From the NCBI GenBank assembly GCA_026418275.1, contig JAOABQ010000095.1, forward strand, positions 1 through 64,000: a stretch of DNA of 64,000 bases, in the 5' to 3' direction. The stretch is from Clostridia bacterium (GTDB lineage Bacteria; Bacillota; Clostridia; Acetivibrionales; DSM-2933). Below, one piece after another: positions 10,505 to 20,551 of the stretch. The translations under genes were made by a program, and so were the position numbers. The notes beneath the pieces are model-generated. The model searched no databases, was not told where the DNA came from, and was given only the letters and a program-made list of their open reading frames with translations. The number at the start of each line of letters is the position of its first letter. The stretch's first letter is position 1.

Positions 10505-11653
10505 TTATTTGAATTCCTCCGGCTTGGTACTTCTAAACCCGTATTCATAAAGGAGTGCTCCGGCTATCCTTTCGGAAGCTCTGCCATCTCCATACGGATT
10601 GACTGCCCTAGCCATCTTGTTGTATTCTTCCTCATTCTCCAACAGCTTTACCGTTAAGTCTATGATTTCCTTTTCATCCGTACCTGCAAGTTTCACCGTC
10701 CCTGCCGCAACTGCCTCGGGCCTTTCGGTTTCATTCCTAAGCACAAGAACTGGCTTTCCGAGCGAGGGAGCTTCTTCCTGCAAACCTCCCGAATCCGTCA
10801 ATATAAGATAGGACCGGTCCATCAGATTATGCATATCCTGCACGCCCAAAGGATCAATCAGGTGTACATTGGAACACCCACCCAAGATGTTCCTGGCTGT
10901 CTCCTGAACACTCGGATTTAAGTGGACGGGATAAACTATTTCTACATCGCTGTATTGTTCTGCAATATATTTGAGGGCCCTGCAAATATTCTGAAGCGGC
11001 TCACCTAAGTTTTCCCTCCGGTGTGCGGTAACTGTTATGATCCTTTTTCCGGTGCAATTTATTTTATTCAGGCTGTCGCTCTCAAAGACATAATTTTTAT
11101 CAACCGTTGTCTTTAATGCATCAATAACTGTATTTCCTGTAACATAAATCTTGTCTTTCTTTACAGCTTCATTTAAAAGATTTTTCCGGTTGGTTTCGGT
11201 AGGCGCAAAATGCAGATCGGTCATTGCCCCTGTGAGCTTACGGTTCATCTCCTCCGGATAAGGGAAATATTTGTCAAAGGTCCTAAGTCCGGCCTCAACA
11301 TGGCCGATCCCAATTTGTTTGTAGAACGCAGCTAAGCTTCCTACAAACGTAGTGGTGGTATCTCCATGCACCAAGACAATATCCGGCTTTACCGATTCAA
11401 ATATATTGCTAAGCCCTTCAAGCGCTCTCACCGTGATCCCCACCAAAGTCTGCCGGTCTTGCATGATATTGAGGTCAAAATCCGGCTCTATATTGAAGAT
11501 TTGAAGCACTTGATCCAACATCTGCCGGTGTTGTGCCGTAACACACACATAAGTCTCTATTTCCTCATGCTTTTTCAATTCCTTTACCAAAGGCGCCATT
11601 TTTACAGCCTCCGGCCGAGTACCGAATACTACCATAACTTTCAGCTTATCCAT
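10505..11653 (-). CDS. wecB: UDP-N-acetylglucosamine 2-epimerase (non-hydrolysing)
   Basis: This 382-residue enzyme interconverts UDP-GlcNAc and UDP-ManNAc, supplying ManNAc for wall polymers or linkage units. Family motifs are FGTRPEAVKMAPL near the start, HGDTTT, EAGLRT, TAHRREN in the middle and DSGGLQEEAPSLGKPVLVLR toward the end. The length is standard. It follows the WecA/TagO-like gene, consistent with wall teichoic or related polymer synthesis. Confidence 0.95.
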   Translation of the reverse strand: MDKLKVMVVFGTRPEAVKMAPLVKELKKHEEIETYVCVTAQHRQMLDQVLQIFNIEPDFDLNIMQDRQTLVGITVRALEGLSNIFESVKPDIVLVHGDTTTTFVGSLAAFYKQIGIGHVEAGLRTFDKYFPYPEEMNRKLTGAMTDLHFAPTETNRKNLLNEAVKKDKIYVTGNTVIDALKTTVDKNYVFESDSLNKINCTGKRIITVTAHRRENLGEPLQNICRALKYIAEQYSDVEIVYPVHLNPSVQETARNILGGCSNVHLIDPLGVQDMHNLMDRSYLILTDSGGLQEEAPSLGKPVLVLRNETERPEAVAAGTVKLAGTDEKEIIDLTVKLLENEEEYNKMARAVNPYGDGRASERIAGALLYEYGFRSTKPEEFK

Positions 11654-11725
11654 TCTATTCCCCCTAAAAAATTCTGATAAAACATCTCTATGTTAAAGCT
11701 ATAAAAACATTCCCGGCAGCAGCAT

Positions 11726-12898
11726 TTACTGGTTATTTATTTTTACATCATTCGCATCGCCGATTCCCATATTGATATCCACTTCATCGCTTTCTTCACT
11801 TTCGCTCTCCATATCGTTATCCAATTCACTCATGTATCTTGCTCCTCCGATAACAAACACCGAAATGGCAATAACGAGCATAATTGCACTCAAAATTCCC
11901 TTTTCCGCTAAAACAATTGCGCACAAACCTAAGGCCGCACTGGCAGTATACATCACAACCACGGATTGTTTATGGCTTAATCCCATATCAATAAGCCTGT
12001 GGTGAAGATGTCCCCGGTCGGCAGACATAATGGACTTCCCGCTCAGCAGTCTTCTAAAGACAGCAAAGATGGTATCGAAAACAGGCAGACCTAGTGCCAA
12101 AAGCGGAATCGCAATGGTTATTGCCGCATAAGATTTCATCATACCCTGGGCTGAGATGGATCCAAGAATAAAGCCAAGAAATGTTGCGCCGGTATCTCCC
12201 ATAAATATTTTTGCAGGATTGAAATTAAAGGGCAAAAATCCCAAAGTCGATCCAGCTACAGCAGCAGTAATAATCGCAATCACGATATTCCTTGGATCAT
12301 TCGCAATATTTATAACCGAGACAAAAAACAGGGACAAGGAAGAAATAGATGCCACACCTGCAGCAAGTCCGTCCAAACCGTCAATCAAATTGATGGCGTT
12401 GGTTATCCCTATAATCCATAAAATCGTGAGTGGAATTGCTATATAATCACTTAATGAAGATACTCCAATTTCAGAAAATGGATTTGTAATGGCACCGATC
12501 TTTGTGCCTGTAAGTACTACAATCACTGCAGCAATGATTTGAAACAAAAGCTTTATTTTTGCACCCAGTTGTTTTACATCATCGATAATTCCTATACCCA
12601 CAATAATAATGGCACCAATCATGATTCCCAATAGTTGTTTATCAAAAATCAATATCCGGGTTACGTCGAGAATGGAACTTAATACAAAAAACAGGGTAGA
12701 AATAAAAAATCCCGCAAAAATGGCCAATCCTCCAAGTCTGGCAATTGGCTTTTTATGCATTCTTCTGTTATCTTTGGGTACATCAACGGCTCCAATTTTA
12801 AAAGCTACTTTCTTTGCTATCGGCGTGGCGGAAAAAGCCACAATAAACGCCACAAAGAACGCGATCAAATATTCATATATGTACTCCATTAAAAACAC
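11726..12898 (-). CDS. Undecaprenyl-phosphate GlcNAc-1-phosphate transferase family protein (WecA/TagO-like)
   Basis: This 390-residue integral membrane protein has about 11 hydrophobic helices and moves a sugar phosphate from a UDP-sugar to undecaprenyl phosphate, the first step of wall polymer synthesis. Motifs are HKKPIARLGGLAIF, DDVKQLG, NLIDGLDGLAAG, FMGDTGATFLGF and the DRGHLHHRL loop. The acidic C-terminal tail (EESDEVDINMG) is extra. A second family member lies at 59084-60034. Its pairing with wecB supports a TagO/WecA role. Confidence 0.9.
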   Translation of the reverse strand: MFLMEYIYEYLIAFFVAFIVAFSATPIAKKVAFKIGAVDVPKDNRRMHKKPIARLGGLAIFAGFFISTLFFVLSSILDVTRILIFDKQLLGIMIGAIIIVGIGIIDDVKQLGAKIKLLFQIIAAVIVVLTGTKIGAITNPFSEIGVSSLSDYIAIPLTILWIIGITNAINLIDGLDGLAAGVASISSLSLFFVSVINIANDPRNIVIAIITAAVAGSTLGFLPFNFNPAKIFMGDTGATFLGFILGSISAQGMMKSYAAITIAIPLLALGLPVFDTIFAVFRRLLSGKSIMSADRGHLHHRLIDMGLSHKQSVVVMYTASAALGLCAIVLAEKGILSAIMLVIAISVFVIGGARYMSELDNDMESESEESDEVDINMGIGDANDVKINNQ

Positions 12899-12964
12899 CC
12901 TCTTTTATCTTTTGAAATTAACTTTTGACAAACAAACTCAGCCATACTATAAACCATTTCCGCA

Positions 12965-13456
12965 TTACACCTGATTATTGATTTCATGCAGCATCATTTT
13001 AACCGAATAATTTCCCGGATCAAATTTGACAACCCGTATTCCTGCTTCCTTGAGCAGTTCCATCGCGAGCTCATCCGGATACTCACCCCTAAAAACAATC
13101 TTTTTTATCCCGGAATTGATAATGATTTTTGCACAAAGTACGCAAGGTTGATGTGTAACATACAATGTACCATCTTTAACACTAGTTCCGGAATAGGCAG
13201 CCTGAACAATTGCGTTTTGCTCTGCATGGATTGCCCTGCATAGTTCGTGCCTTTGTCCGGAAGGAATCTTCATCTCTTCCCTGAGACACCCTACATCGCT
13301 GCAATGCTTACAACCCGAGGGTGCTCCGTTATATCCGGATGCTAGAATCCGCTTGTCCTTTACGATTAAAGCACCCACTTGTCTTCTAGTACATGTAGAT
13401 CTCGTTTTGATGAGCTCTACAATTTCCATGAAATATTCATCCCATGACGGCCTCAT
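12965..13456 (-). CDS. dCMP deaminase family protein (ComEB-like)
   Basis: This 163-residue zinc enzyme probably turns dCMP into dUMP for dTMP synthesis. The zinc site is clear: HAEQNA gives the histidine ligand and catalytic glutamate, and PCVLCAK gives two cysteines. A second Cys/His cluster (GCKHCSDVGC) in the N-terminal part is typical of dCMP deaminases with an extra zinc. It lies downstream of upp in a nucleotide-metabolism run. Confidence 0.92.
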   Translation of the reverse strand: MRPSWDEYFMEIVELIKTRSTCTRRQVGALIVKDKRILASGYNGAPSGCKHCSDVGCLREEMKIPSGQRHELCRAIHAEQNAIVQAAYSGTSVKDGTLYVTHQPCVLCAKIIINSGIKKIVFRGEYPDELAMELLKEAGIRVVKFDPGNYSVKMMLHEINNQV

Positions 13457-13485
13457 ATCGTTTCCCCCTTACCTCATCCAGTATC

Positions 13486-14115
13486 CTACTTTGTGCCAAA
13501 GAGCCTGTCTCCCGCGTCTCCAAGACCGGGTATAATATAGCCGTGATCATTTAACTCCTCATCTACCGCCGCACAATATATTTCGACATCCGGGTGATCT
13601 TTATTAACCCTTTCGATCCCTGTTTTTGCTGCAATAAGGCACATAAGCTTGATATTACTGATTCCTTTTTGTTTAAGGTAATTTATGGCACTTGATGCAG
13701 ACCCTCCCGTAGCAAGCATCGGATCAAGGACAACAATATCCCTCTCACCTGCATCCACAGGAAGTTTGCAGTAGTACTCCACCGGTTCTAAAGTGTCCGG
13801 GTCTCTATAAAGCCCGATATGTCCCACTTTTGCCATGGGAAGCAGCCTTATCATCCCGTCTACCATGCCTAATCCTGCCCTAAGTATTGGAACAATGCCC
13901 AGTTTCTTACCGGATATCACCTTTGTTTTCGCAATTCCTACCGGAGTTTCGATTTCAACTTCCTTGAGAGGCATATTCCGGGTTACTTCATAACCCATAA
14001 GCATGGAAATCTCGGAAACAAGTTCTCTAAATTCCTTCGTATTGGTATTCTTATCCCTTAAAAGAGAAATTTTATGCTGTATCAACGGGTGGTCAAAAAT
14101 GAAAACATTTTTCAT
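13486..14115 (-). CDS. upp: Uracil phosphoribosyltransferase
   Basis: This 209-residue enzyme makes UMP from uracil and PRPP in pyrimidine salvage. It carries the PRPP-binding segment [13 protein letters not shown] and the uracil-binding C-terminal segment [19 protein letters not shown] chose the ATG at 14115 because GAGGAG lies seven bases upstream. A longer frame would open with a GTG at 14130, which is part of that ribosome site. It follows rpiB by 15 bases. Confidence 0.97.
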   Translation of the reverse strand: MKNVFIFDHPLIQHKISLLRDKNTNTKEFRELVSEISMLMGYEVTRNMPLKEVEIETPVGIAKTKVISGKKLGIVPILRAGLGMVDGMIRLLPMAKVGHIGLYRDPDTLEPVEYYCKLPVDAGERDIVVLDPMLATGGSASSAINYLKQKGISNIKLMCLIAAKTGIERVNKDHPDVEIYCAAVDEELNDHGYIIPGLGDAGDRLFGTK

Positions 14116-14130
14116 GAATATTCTCCTCAC

Positions 14131-14577
14131 TTATTTAGAATACTTTTTTTCTATTTCTGAAATTTTGTCTACTCTACTCTCGTGTCTTCCACCCTGAAAT
14201 TCAGTCTTTAGCCACACGTCTACAATTTCCAGGGCCAATCCTGCTCCTACAATCCTTTCTCCCAATGCAAGAACATTTGCATTATTGTGCTCTCTGCTCA
14301 TTCTTGCCATAAAACTGTCGGTACAAACTGCTGCACGGATTCCGGGAACCTTATTTGCGGCAATTGAAATGCCAAGACCCGTTCCGCAAATCACAATACC
14401 TCTCTCGCAATCTCCGCTTTTTACAGCTTCTGCAACAGCCAAGCCATACTCCGGATAATCCACTGACTGCTCGTCACAGGTTCCGAAATCTTTAACCTCG
14501 TATCCCTTATCTTTCAGATACTTCAAAACCTCTGCTTTTAGTCTGAAACCACCATGGTCACTTGCAATGGCAATCAT
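14131..14577 (-). CDS. rpiB: Ribose 5-phosphate isomerase B
   Basis: This 148-residue enzyme interconverts ribose 5-phosphate and ribulose 5-phosphate. It shows IAIASDHGGF at the N-terminus, the catalytic cysteine in VICGTGLGISIAANK, and REHNNANVL with the active-site histidine. The ATG at 14577 has GGAGG six bases upstream. The 16 residues that a longer frame would add are not part of the family. It sits in the same run as upp and the low-MW phosphatase. Confidence 0.96.
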   Translation of the reverse strand: MIAIASDHGGFRLKAEVLKYLKDKGYEVKDFGTCDEQSVDYPEYGLAVAEAVKSGDCERGIVICGTGLGISIAANKVPGIRAAVCTDSFMARMSREHNNANVLALGERIVGAGLALEIVDVWLKTEFQGGRHESRVDKISEIEKKYSK

Positions 14578-14658
14578 TTTATACCTCCAATTAAATATTT
14601 TATAGTATACAAAACTATATGTCAAAATAAGTTTTTATTACCTCGTACAGCATCATTA

Positions 14659-15165
14659 TCACTCAATGATTTCTCTTTTAAGTTTCATTACCAGCTTTTG
14701 AAGGGCATCTTGTATTTCGAAGGCACAACGCCGGTAGACCTCTTCCGGCATACCGTAGGGATCGGCAACATCCAGTGCGAAATTGTACTCCTCCAGGTTT
14801 TCATCTACTTTTCCTTCAACAACATATTCCTTCAAAGTAAATACTTTTTGCTTTGCGTCAGGATAAAACCTTATAATAGCCCTTTTATGCTCCCTTGTCA
14901 TTGTAAGGATCAAATCCGCTTTATCGATAAGCTCTTTGGTAATCGCCCTAGACCGGTGAGACCTGATATCAACTCCCCACTCACTCCTTAGAACCTTCAC
15001 CGAATTGGAACTGGCCATTTCACCGTCGAAAGCCGATGTACCTGCAGATGCTGTAGATATTTTTCCCTTAAGCTTTTCATCCCTTTCAATCATTTTACGA
15101 AATAAGCCTTCTGCCATACTGCTTCTGCATATATTCCCGGTGCACACAAACAATATTTGTTTCAA
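14659..15165 (-). CDS. Low-molecular-weight protein phosphatase (YwlE/arginine-phosphatase-like)
   Basis: This roughly 168-residue protein has the P-loop CTGNICRSS right at the N-terminus and the general-acid DPY in VADPYGMPEEVYR, the two marks of low-MW phosphatases. In Bacillus the YwlE relative next to ywlC removes arginine phosphate from proteins; the same neighbours (sua5, rpiB, upp) are present here, but substrate cannot be settled from sequence. A GAGGGG site suggests the TTG at 15165; a GTG at 15174 is the other choice but its ribosome site would be adjacent. Confidence 0.88.
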   Translation of the reverse strand: MKQILFVCTGNICRSSMAEGLFRKMIERDEKLKGKISTASAGTSAFDGEMASSNSVKVLRSEWGVDIRSHRSRAITKELIDKADLILTMTREHKRAIIRFYPDAKQKVFTLKEYVVEGKVDENLEEYNFALDVADPYGMPEEVYRRCAFEIQDALQKLVMKLKREIIE

Positions 15166-15183
15166 AGCGACCACCCCTCTGTC

Positions 15184-16239
15184 TTATTCCACCTTAATAA
15201 TATTGTAGCCTGCGGCTTTGGTCAACCTGTTCATAATTGCAAAACCGATATTACTCCGGTCCACAGCCTCTGCAAAAACTACATCTACTTTCAACCGGTC
15301 AAACTCCCTTAACAGATTAAATAGATTTGCAGCAATGGTTTGGGGCTCGTCCCGGTTGCCAACACATAAGATATGATTCAATGAATACAATTCCTTTGTT
15401 TGTTCTGTCGCAAGAATACCTACTTTTTTCCCTTGCTTCCGACTTTCCTCCGCCATTTTCGAAATGGTCTTCACAATCTTGGAGAGTTCACCTTCAACAA
15501 TAATCACATCCGCTTTGGGAGAATAGTGGGTATATTTCATTCCCGGTGCCTTAGGAACTACATCTGCAGCTCCGCTTTTCATTAAAGCAGGGTCCAAAAC
15601 AACTTCGCCTATAGCTTTGCTCAATTCATGAAGACTTATTCCCCCAGGCCGTAATATCATGGGTGGATCCACAGTGAGATCAAGTACTGTAGACTCCAAA
15701 CCAACCTTGGATATGCCTGCGTCTATAATAACATCCACCTTTCCCGACAAATCCTCAATGACATGCTTTGCCATTGTTGGGCTGGGTTTACCGGATGTGT
15801 TGGCACTTGGAGCCGCAACCGGAACTCCGCTTTCACGGATGAGTTGAAGAGCTACCGGATGCTCCGGCATTCTAACCGCAACCGTATTTAAGCCGGCAGT
15901 GATTACCCGGGGTACGATACCCGACTTTCTAAGTACCACTGTTAGCGGACCGGGCCAAAAAGTTTTTACTAAGGGCCGCATTACGGAAGGCACCTCATTA
16001 ACAAGCTCTTCCAATGCATCCATACCTGAAATATGTACAATAAGCGGATTATCGGAAGGCCGTCCCTTGGCTTCAAATATCTTTTCAACTGCTTTCTCAT
16101 CCAATGCGTTCGCACCTAATCCATAGACTGTCTCGGTAGGAAAAGCAACAAGCCCTCCGCCTCTTAATATTTCTGCGGCATATCGGAGCTTGTCCATCTC
16201 TATTTTGTTTTCATCCAATTGAATAATTTCAGTTTTCAA
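15184..16239 (-). CDS. L-threonylcarbamoyladenylate synthase, Sua5 type
   Basis: This 351-residue enzyme makes threonylcarbamoyl-AMP for t6A tRNA modification. The N-terminal YrdC domain (about 15-205) has FPTETVYGLGANA, KGRPSDNPL and APSANTSGKPSPT. The C-terminal Sua5 domain (about 240-350) is present, so this is the long form. Translation appears to start at a TTG at 16239 with AAGGAG upstream. An out-of-frame five-codon ATG frame overlaps this start. Confidence 0.94.
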   Translation of the reverse strand: MKTEIIQLDENKIEMDKLRYAAEILRGGGLVAFPTETVYGLGANALDEKAVEKIFEAKGRPSDNPLIVHISGMDALEELVNEVPSVMRPLVKTFWPGPLTVVLRKSGIVPRVITAGLNTVAVRMPEHPVALQLIRESGVPVAAPSANTSGKPSPTMAKHVIEDLSGKVDVIIDAGISKVGLESTVLDLTVDPPMILRPGGISLHELSKAIGEVVLDPALMKSGAADVVPKAPGMKYTHYSPKADVIIVEGELSKIVKTISKMAEESRKQGKKVGILATEQTKELYSLNHILCVGNRDEPQTIAANLFNLLREFDRLKVDVVFAEAVDRSNIGFAIMNRLTKAAGYNIIKVE

Positions 16240-16495
16240 ACTTCATTGTCTCCTTACCGTAAAAGTTACAGCAGCTCTAAACAAAGACTTATGTAGCGCT
16301 GCATTAGCTTATACCTTGCCAATCTGTTGATATTATTATATCTCATATAAATGATCTCTCTCAACTTCGGTTTCTATTGAAAAATTCAAATTATTTGCAT
16401 TCATTCTTTTTCCTGCAAAAAACGCATGTCTTTCATAACAATCATCATTATTCCTATTGAAATTATGATCTGGATTTATATTTATCAAACCTTGG

Positions 16496-17233
16496 TTAAC
16501 TTGACAACGTAACCAGAATTCCGCAAAGGATACCTATTACATTTCCTATAGATGAGATTCTGCCCCGATACAAATTTTTCGACTCGGGAACCAATTCGCC
16601 ATAAACGATATAGAGCATGGCACCTCCTGCAAATCCAAGGCAAACTGCAATAAATTCACTGGAAATTTCCCCGAATAAAGCACCTAAAAATGCCCCCAGA
16701 CCCATGGGCACACCGGATAGGGCAGTAATAACGAACGCCTTCGTTTTAGAAAAACCTCCTGCTTTCATAGGCACAGCCATAGCAATCCCTTCGGGAATAT
16801 CATGTATCAAAATGACCAGTGTTATGGTTACTCCAAGTTTGACCGATGCTTCAAAGCCTGAGCCCACGGCAAACCCTTCAGGAAAATTGTGTAGGGCAAT
16901 ACCAATGGACATAAGGATTCCAGCCCTTAAGAGTCCTGAATTCCCTTTACTTTTGATAAAGTCAAGTTTGTGAATGTAATCTTCAATTACAATGATGAGG
17001 AAAACTCCTAAAATTACCCCGAGCAGCGTAAGCCAGGTGCCTCCCAGTTCAAAAGCCTCCGGTATAAGTTCAAAACAAACCACCGCAGTCATTAAGCCGG
17101 CTGAAAACTCTAATATAAAGCTGATGAACCGGTTGCTGATCTTGTTAACAAAAAAAGCCATCAATCCTCCGGTACCTGTACCTATAATCCCGGAGACAAG
17201 GCCGATAAAAGTAACTTTTAATAAGTGTTCCAA
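16496..17233 (-). CDS. ZIP family divalent metal transporter
   Basis: This roughly 245-residue protein has about eight hydrophobic helices and the two metal-site motifs HNFPEG and HDIPEG of ZIP transporters (zinc or iron import; ZupT-like). The TTG at 17233 is preferred because AGGGGG lies five bases upstream; the ATG at 17254 has no ribosome site. It sits alone between sua5 and prfA on the same strand. The metal transported is not certain. Confidence 0.92.
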   Translation of the reverse strand: MEHLLKVTFIGLVSGIIGTGTGGLMAFFVNKISNRFISFILEFSAGLMTAVVCFELIPEAFELGGTWLTLLGVILGVFLIIVIEDYIHKLDFIKSKGNSGLLRAGILMSIGIALHNFPEGFAVGSGFEASVKLGVTITLVILIHDIPEGIAMAVPMKAGGFSKTKAFVITALSGVPMGLGAFLGALFGEISSEFIAVCLGFAGGAMLYIVYGELVPESKNLYRGRISSIGNVIGILCGILVTLSS

Positions 17234-17344
17234 GTGAACCCCCTGAAAACGCATTTTTTAAAATTGTATTCAGGAGCATTTATTTTATTCCTAAAACTGC
17301 ACAATAAAAGGATTTTGAGACAGTTGAATCATTTGTCTTTCCAA

Positions 17345-18421
17345 TTATTCATCATCATCCATACCGCCCAGCTTTTCTGTCTGATCTGTGGTAATCAAAG
17401 CGTCAATTACTTCATCCAAATCGCCTTCCAAAATGGTTTCAAGCTTGTATAAAGTTAATCCGATTCTGTGGTCTGTGAGCCTTCCTTGAGGATAATTATA
17501 GGTTCTAATCCTCTCACTCCTGTCACCGGTACCCACCTGGCTTTTCCTTTCCTGTGCCAACTCTGATGCTTGCTGCTGCTGCGCTATCTCATACAGTTTG
17601 GAGCGCAAAATTTTCATTGCCTTATCCTTATTTTTATGCTGGGACCTCTGATCCTGGCAGGTTACTACTATTCCCGAAGGCTTGTGAGTAATACGGATGG
17701 CTGACTCGGTCTTATTGATATGCTGTCCGCCTGCACCTGAAGCACGGAACGTATCGATTTCCAAATCGGTAGGATTGATATCCACATCCACTTCCTCAAC
17801 CTCAGGCAGTACTGCCACTGTCACTGTTGATGTATGGATCCTCCCACTTGCCTCTGTGGTTGGTACTCTCTGAACCCTATGGACTCCACTTTCGAATTTC
17901 AGCTTACTATAGGCGCCCTTTCCTTCAATCACGAAAACAACTTCTTTAAATCCACCCAATTCAGTGGCATTCTCATCCAGAATTTCTGTTTTCCAGCGTT
18001 TACGTTCGCCGTATCTGGAATACATACGGAAAAGAACACCCGCAAACAATGCTGCCTCTTCTCCCCCTGCTCCACCCCTTATCTCAACGATAACATTGTT
18101 ATCATCATTAGGGTCTTTTGGCATAAGAAGTACTTTTAATTCCTTTTGAAACTTTTCAAGCTTTTCTTCTGCCTCTTTCAATTCTCCTTGGACCATCTCC
18201 CGAAATTCCTCGTCCAGCTTATCGTTTAACATTTCCTTAGCGTCTTTGATATCCGCATTTACTTTTTTATATTCACGGTATTTTAAAACAATCTCCTCTA
18301 AATCGGAGAATTCTTTCATCAATTTTCTATACTCCTCCTGGTTTTCCAAAACAGAAGGATCTCCTAGTTTGTGACTGATCTCATCATATCGATCTTCCAC
18401 CATCTGCAACCTGTCAAGCAT
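17345..18421 (-). CDS. prfA: Peptide chain release factor 1
   Basis: This 358-residue protein ends translation at UAA and UAG. The peptidyl-tRNA hydrolysis motif GGQ is in [15 protein letters not shown]. The codon-recognition tripeptide is of the PxT type ([10 protein letters not shown]), which is the RF1 rather than RF2 form. The start is the ATG at 18421 with GAGGTG just upstream; a longer ATG at 18433 overlaps that site. It heads the run that continues to wecB. Confidence 0.97.
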   Translation of the reverse strand: MLDRLQMVEDRYDEISHKLGDPSVLENQEEYRKLMKEFSDLEEIVLKYREYKKVNADIKDAKEMLNDKLDEEFREMVQGELKEAEEKLEKFQKELKVLLMPKDPNDDNNVIVEIRGGAGGEEAALFAGVLFRMYSRYGERKRWKTEILDENATELGGFKEVVFVIEGKGAYSKLKFESGVHRVQRVPTTEASGRIHTSTVTVAVLPEVEEVDVDINPTDLEIDTFRASGAGGQHINKTESAIRITHKPSGIVVTCQDQRSQHKNKDKAMKILRSKLYEIAQQQQASELAQERKSQVGTGDRSERIRTYNYPQGRLTDHRIGLTLYKLETILEGDLDEVIDALITTDQTEKLGGMDDDE

Positions 18422-18605
18422 TTTACACCTCATAATTATAAAAAAATGATTTCTACGGTGCTATATTATAACACAAATCAAATTATTAATCTATAAGGTT
18501 CCTGTGAATCCACAACTTTTCTTCAGGAAATTTTTTACACTCCAACTTTTCTAAAGTGTACTTTGTACATTTTTCAGGCTCTGACTGAGCTTAAATTTGC
18601 ACACT

Positions 18606-18636
18606 AAAAAGCAGCATGGAAATATTCCACACTGCT
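18606..18636 (-). terminator. Terminator of the DUF4097 gene
   Basis: On the minus strand AGCAG..TGGAA pairs with TTCCA..CTGCT and is followed by TTTTTAG. It lies 16 bases beyond the stop codon at 18652. Confidence 0.8.
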
Positions 18637-18651
18637 CCAAATTGAAATTAT

Positions 18652-19857
18652 TTATTTCACAACTTCAATATAACCGTTAACGGTTTGTGCATCGATGTAT
18701 ACCTTTGAGGCTGCATTGTTAAAGTCCTCACTCTCAGCCTCAATATAGTTCTTTCCACCCATTTGCTTATTTAAATTATCATATTTGATCTGAGGTATTA
18801 AGAGGTTAACCCCACCGTTTGAGGTTTGTGCTTTTACCTTATAACCTCTATGATTATTCATATCATCCATGTTTACCTTAATGCCGCCATTGCTTGTCTT
18901 TAACTCCAAATTGATATCTTTGGAATCTTCATAATTCTGAACATTTTCTACAAGGATTCTTCCATTCATGGTTACTGCTTTTAAATTGCCGGTTTTAATA
19001 TGTTTGATATCGATCACAGAATTATTTGTGTTAATATCGATATCCCTTCCTATGACATATCCAATTTGTATCCGGGCATTTTTTGTGCCCACACTAATCT
19101 TTTCACTGTTTACACCCATCAATTCAATGTGGCTGTTCCTTGTAGTACACTCAAAACTTTGTGATAATGAATCCTCCACATAGATTTTGCCGTTGGTAGT
19201 TTCCAGCTTTATTCTGCCGAATTTTATGGCCGGCAGGTAAACCTCATGTGAAACGCTAATATTGGCCATAGGTTTGATTTTAAGAGAAACTGTTCCACCT
19301 AGATCCTCAAACATTAAGATTTCATCTGCATTATTTTGAGGACTCCTTACTTTTGTTCTGATTTTTATCTTATCTTCTATGTGTTTTTTTACCAGGATAG
19401 ACCCATTAATACCTTCAATATGGAGTGCAGCGCCTTCTATTGCTATGGCATCAAATGCTTTATCGATAATCTTATAACTGCCGAATAGATTGAATGCATT
19501 GGTCTCTACAAAACTTCCAACAAAATCAATTACCCTATCCACTATTCCAACGGTTGTCGTAGCTACATTTTTACCCAGCTTTTCTGCTTTAGCAGCAAAC
19601 TCTTCTACGGTACGGTCAAAATCATTCTGTTTGTAGTTATTTTTGAAGTCCTTTTTCCACTCATGAATTTTATCTCTCATTTTAAATATTTCATCCTGAA
19701 AATTTGCCTGTTTGGATGATTTAGGTGCAGCCTCAAAGCCGCCTTCCTTTTTCGGATTATTATCCATCGCTTCCATAAGCTTGACTGCTTCTTCGCTGCT
19801 TATTTTCCCTTCTTCAAGCATTTTCAGGATCAGAACCTTTTCATCACTCAAAGCCAT
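18652..19857 (-). CDS. DUF4097-family beta-repeat protein with SHOCT-like N-terminus
   Basis: This 401-residue protein starts with a short helical element (SDEKVLILKMLEEGKISSEEAVKLMEAM) of the SHOCT-like type, then a charged linker, then a long run of beta-strand repeats from about residue 135 (patterns such as TTNGKIYVEDS, TNNSVIDIKHI, TSNGGIKVNM, TVNGYIEVV). This matches the DUF4097/YvlB class of putative adhesin-like proteins of unknown role, often tied to envelope stress. No signal peptide is seen. It is co-oriented with and 47 bases after the DUF2089 gene. Confidence 0.85.
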   Translation of the reverse strand: MALSDEKVLILKMLEEGKISSEEAVKLMEAMDNNPKKEGGFEAAPKSSKQANFQDEIFKMRDKIHEWKKDFKNNYKQNDFDRTVEEFAAKAEKLGKNVATTTVGIVDRVIDFVGSFVETNAFNLFGSYKIIDKAFDAIAIEGAALHIEGINGSILVKKHIEDKIKIRTKVRSPQNNADEILMFEDLGGTVSLKIKPMANISVSHEVYLPAIKFGRIKLETTNGKIYVEDSLSQSFECTTRNSHIELMGVNSEKISVGTKNARIQIGYVIGRDIDINTNNSVIDIKHIKTGNLKAVTMNGRILVENVQNYEDSKDINLELKTSNGGIKVNMDDMNNHRGYKVKAQTSNGGVNLLIPQIKYDNLNKQMGGKNYIEAESEDFNNAASKVYIDAQTVNGYIEVVK

Positions 19858-19904
19858 AATCTATATACCTCCCTCAAACGGTTTTAACGTAATAATAAGT
19901 ACGT

Positions 19905-20273
19905 TTAATCTTTTAACAGGTTAATCGCATCCGAGACTGAAATCTCTCCTTTATTGAGCTTATCCAGTATTTCTTTCTTCTTTCCTGCACTTGAAGAATC
20001 AGATTCCGATTTATATCCCAGAGCTGACGCTACATCTTCTAACCTGTTTTTTACTGTAGGGTAGGATACACCCAACTCCTTTTCCACTTCTTTTATATTT
20101 CCCCTGCATTTGATGAACGCATCAACAAATGCCTTCTGTTCGGATGATAATCTACAAAATTTGCATAACTCAAAACGTCCTTCAATATTTGTACCACAGC
20201 TATCACAGCTGATTTTGGTTACTTCTGTATCGTGACTGCAAACCGGGCACTTTCCAAGCACCTCTTTCGGCAT
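19905..20273 (-). CDS. DUF2089-family zinc-ribbon / HTH protein
   Basis: This 122-residue protein has an N-terminal zinc ribbon with CPVC, CDSCG and CKFC pairs (residues 9-38), then a helix-turn-helix-like part (VSYPTVKNRLEDVASALGY) and a C-terminal short helical motif that resembles the N-terminal element of the neighbouring DUF4097 protein (EILDKLNKGEISVSDAINLL). It may be a regulator of its own operon; this is inference. Confidence 0.85.
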   Translation of the reverse strand: MPKEVLGKCPVCSHDTEVTKISCDSCGTNIEGRFELCKFCRLSSEQKAFVDAFIKCRGNIKEVEKELGVSYPTVKNRLEDVASALGYKSESDSSSAGKKKEILDKLNKGEISVSDAINLLKD

Positions 20274-20329
20274 AAAATCACCTCTTAATATATAATGGTA
20301 AAATGGTTACTATATTCGACTGTAAATAT

Positions 20330-20358
20330 ATCTTAATATTTTCCTTAACAATTGTCAA
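20330..20358 (-). promoter_or_regulatory. Vegetative (sigma-A) promoter of the DUF2089-DUF4097 operon
   Basis: On the minus strand TTGACA (20353-20358) and TAAGAT (20330-20335) are 17 bases apart, about 55 bases before the DUF2089 start. Confidence 0.65.
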
Positions 20359-20551
20359 TAGTACAATTAATATTTTTAATCCATATATTAATTTTATTAA
20401 TTTTAAAATCAATATATTTATGTGCAACCTCATTATTCCCCCTCTTTATTGATATCTGTTTATATTCAACGTCCTAAATCCATAAAATCTAACTGTCTGA
20501 TGCGTGCTTTATTAATATTTAATACTTCCAAATCCCTACTTTTACTCCTTT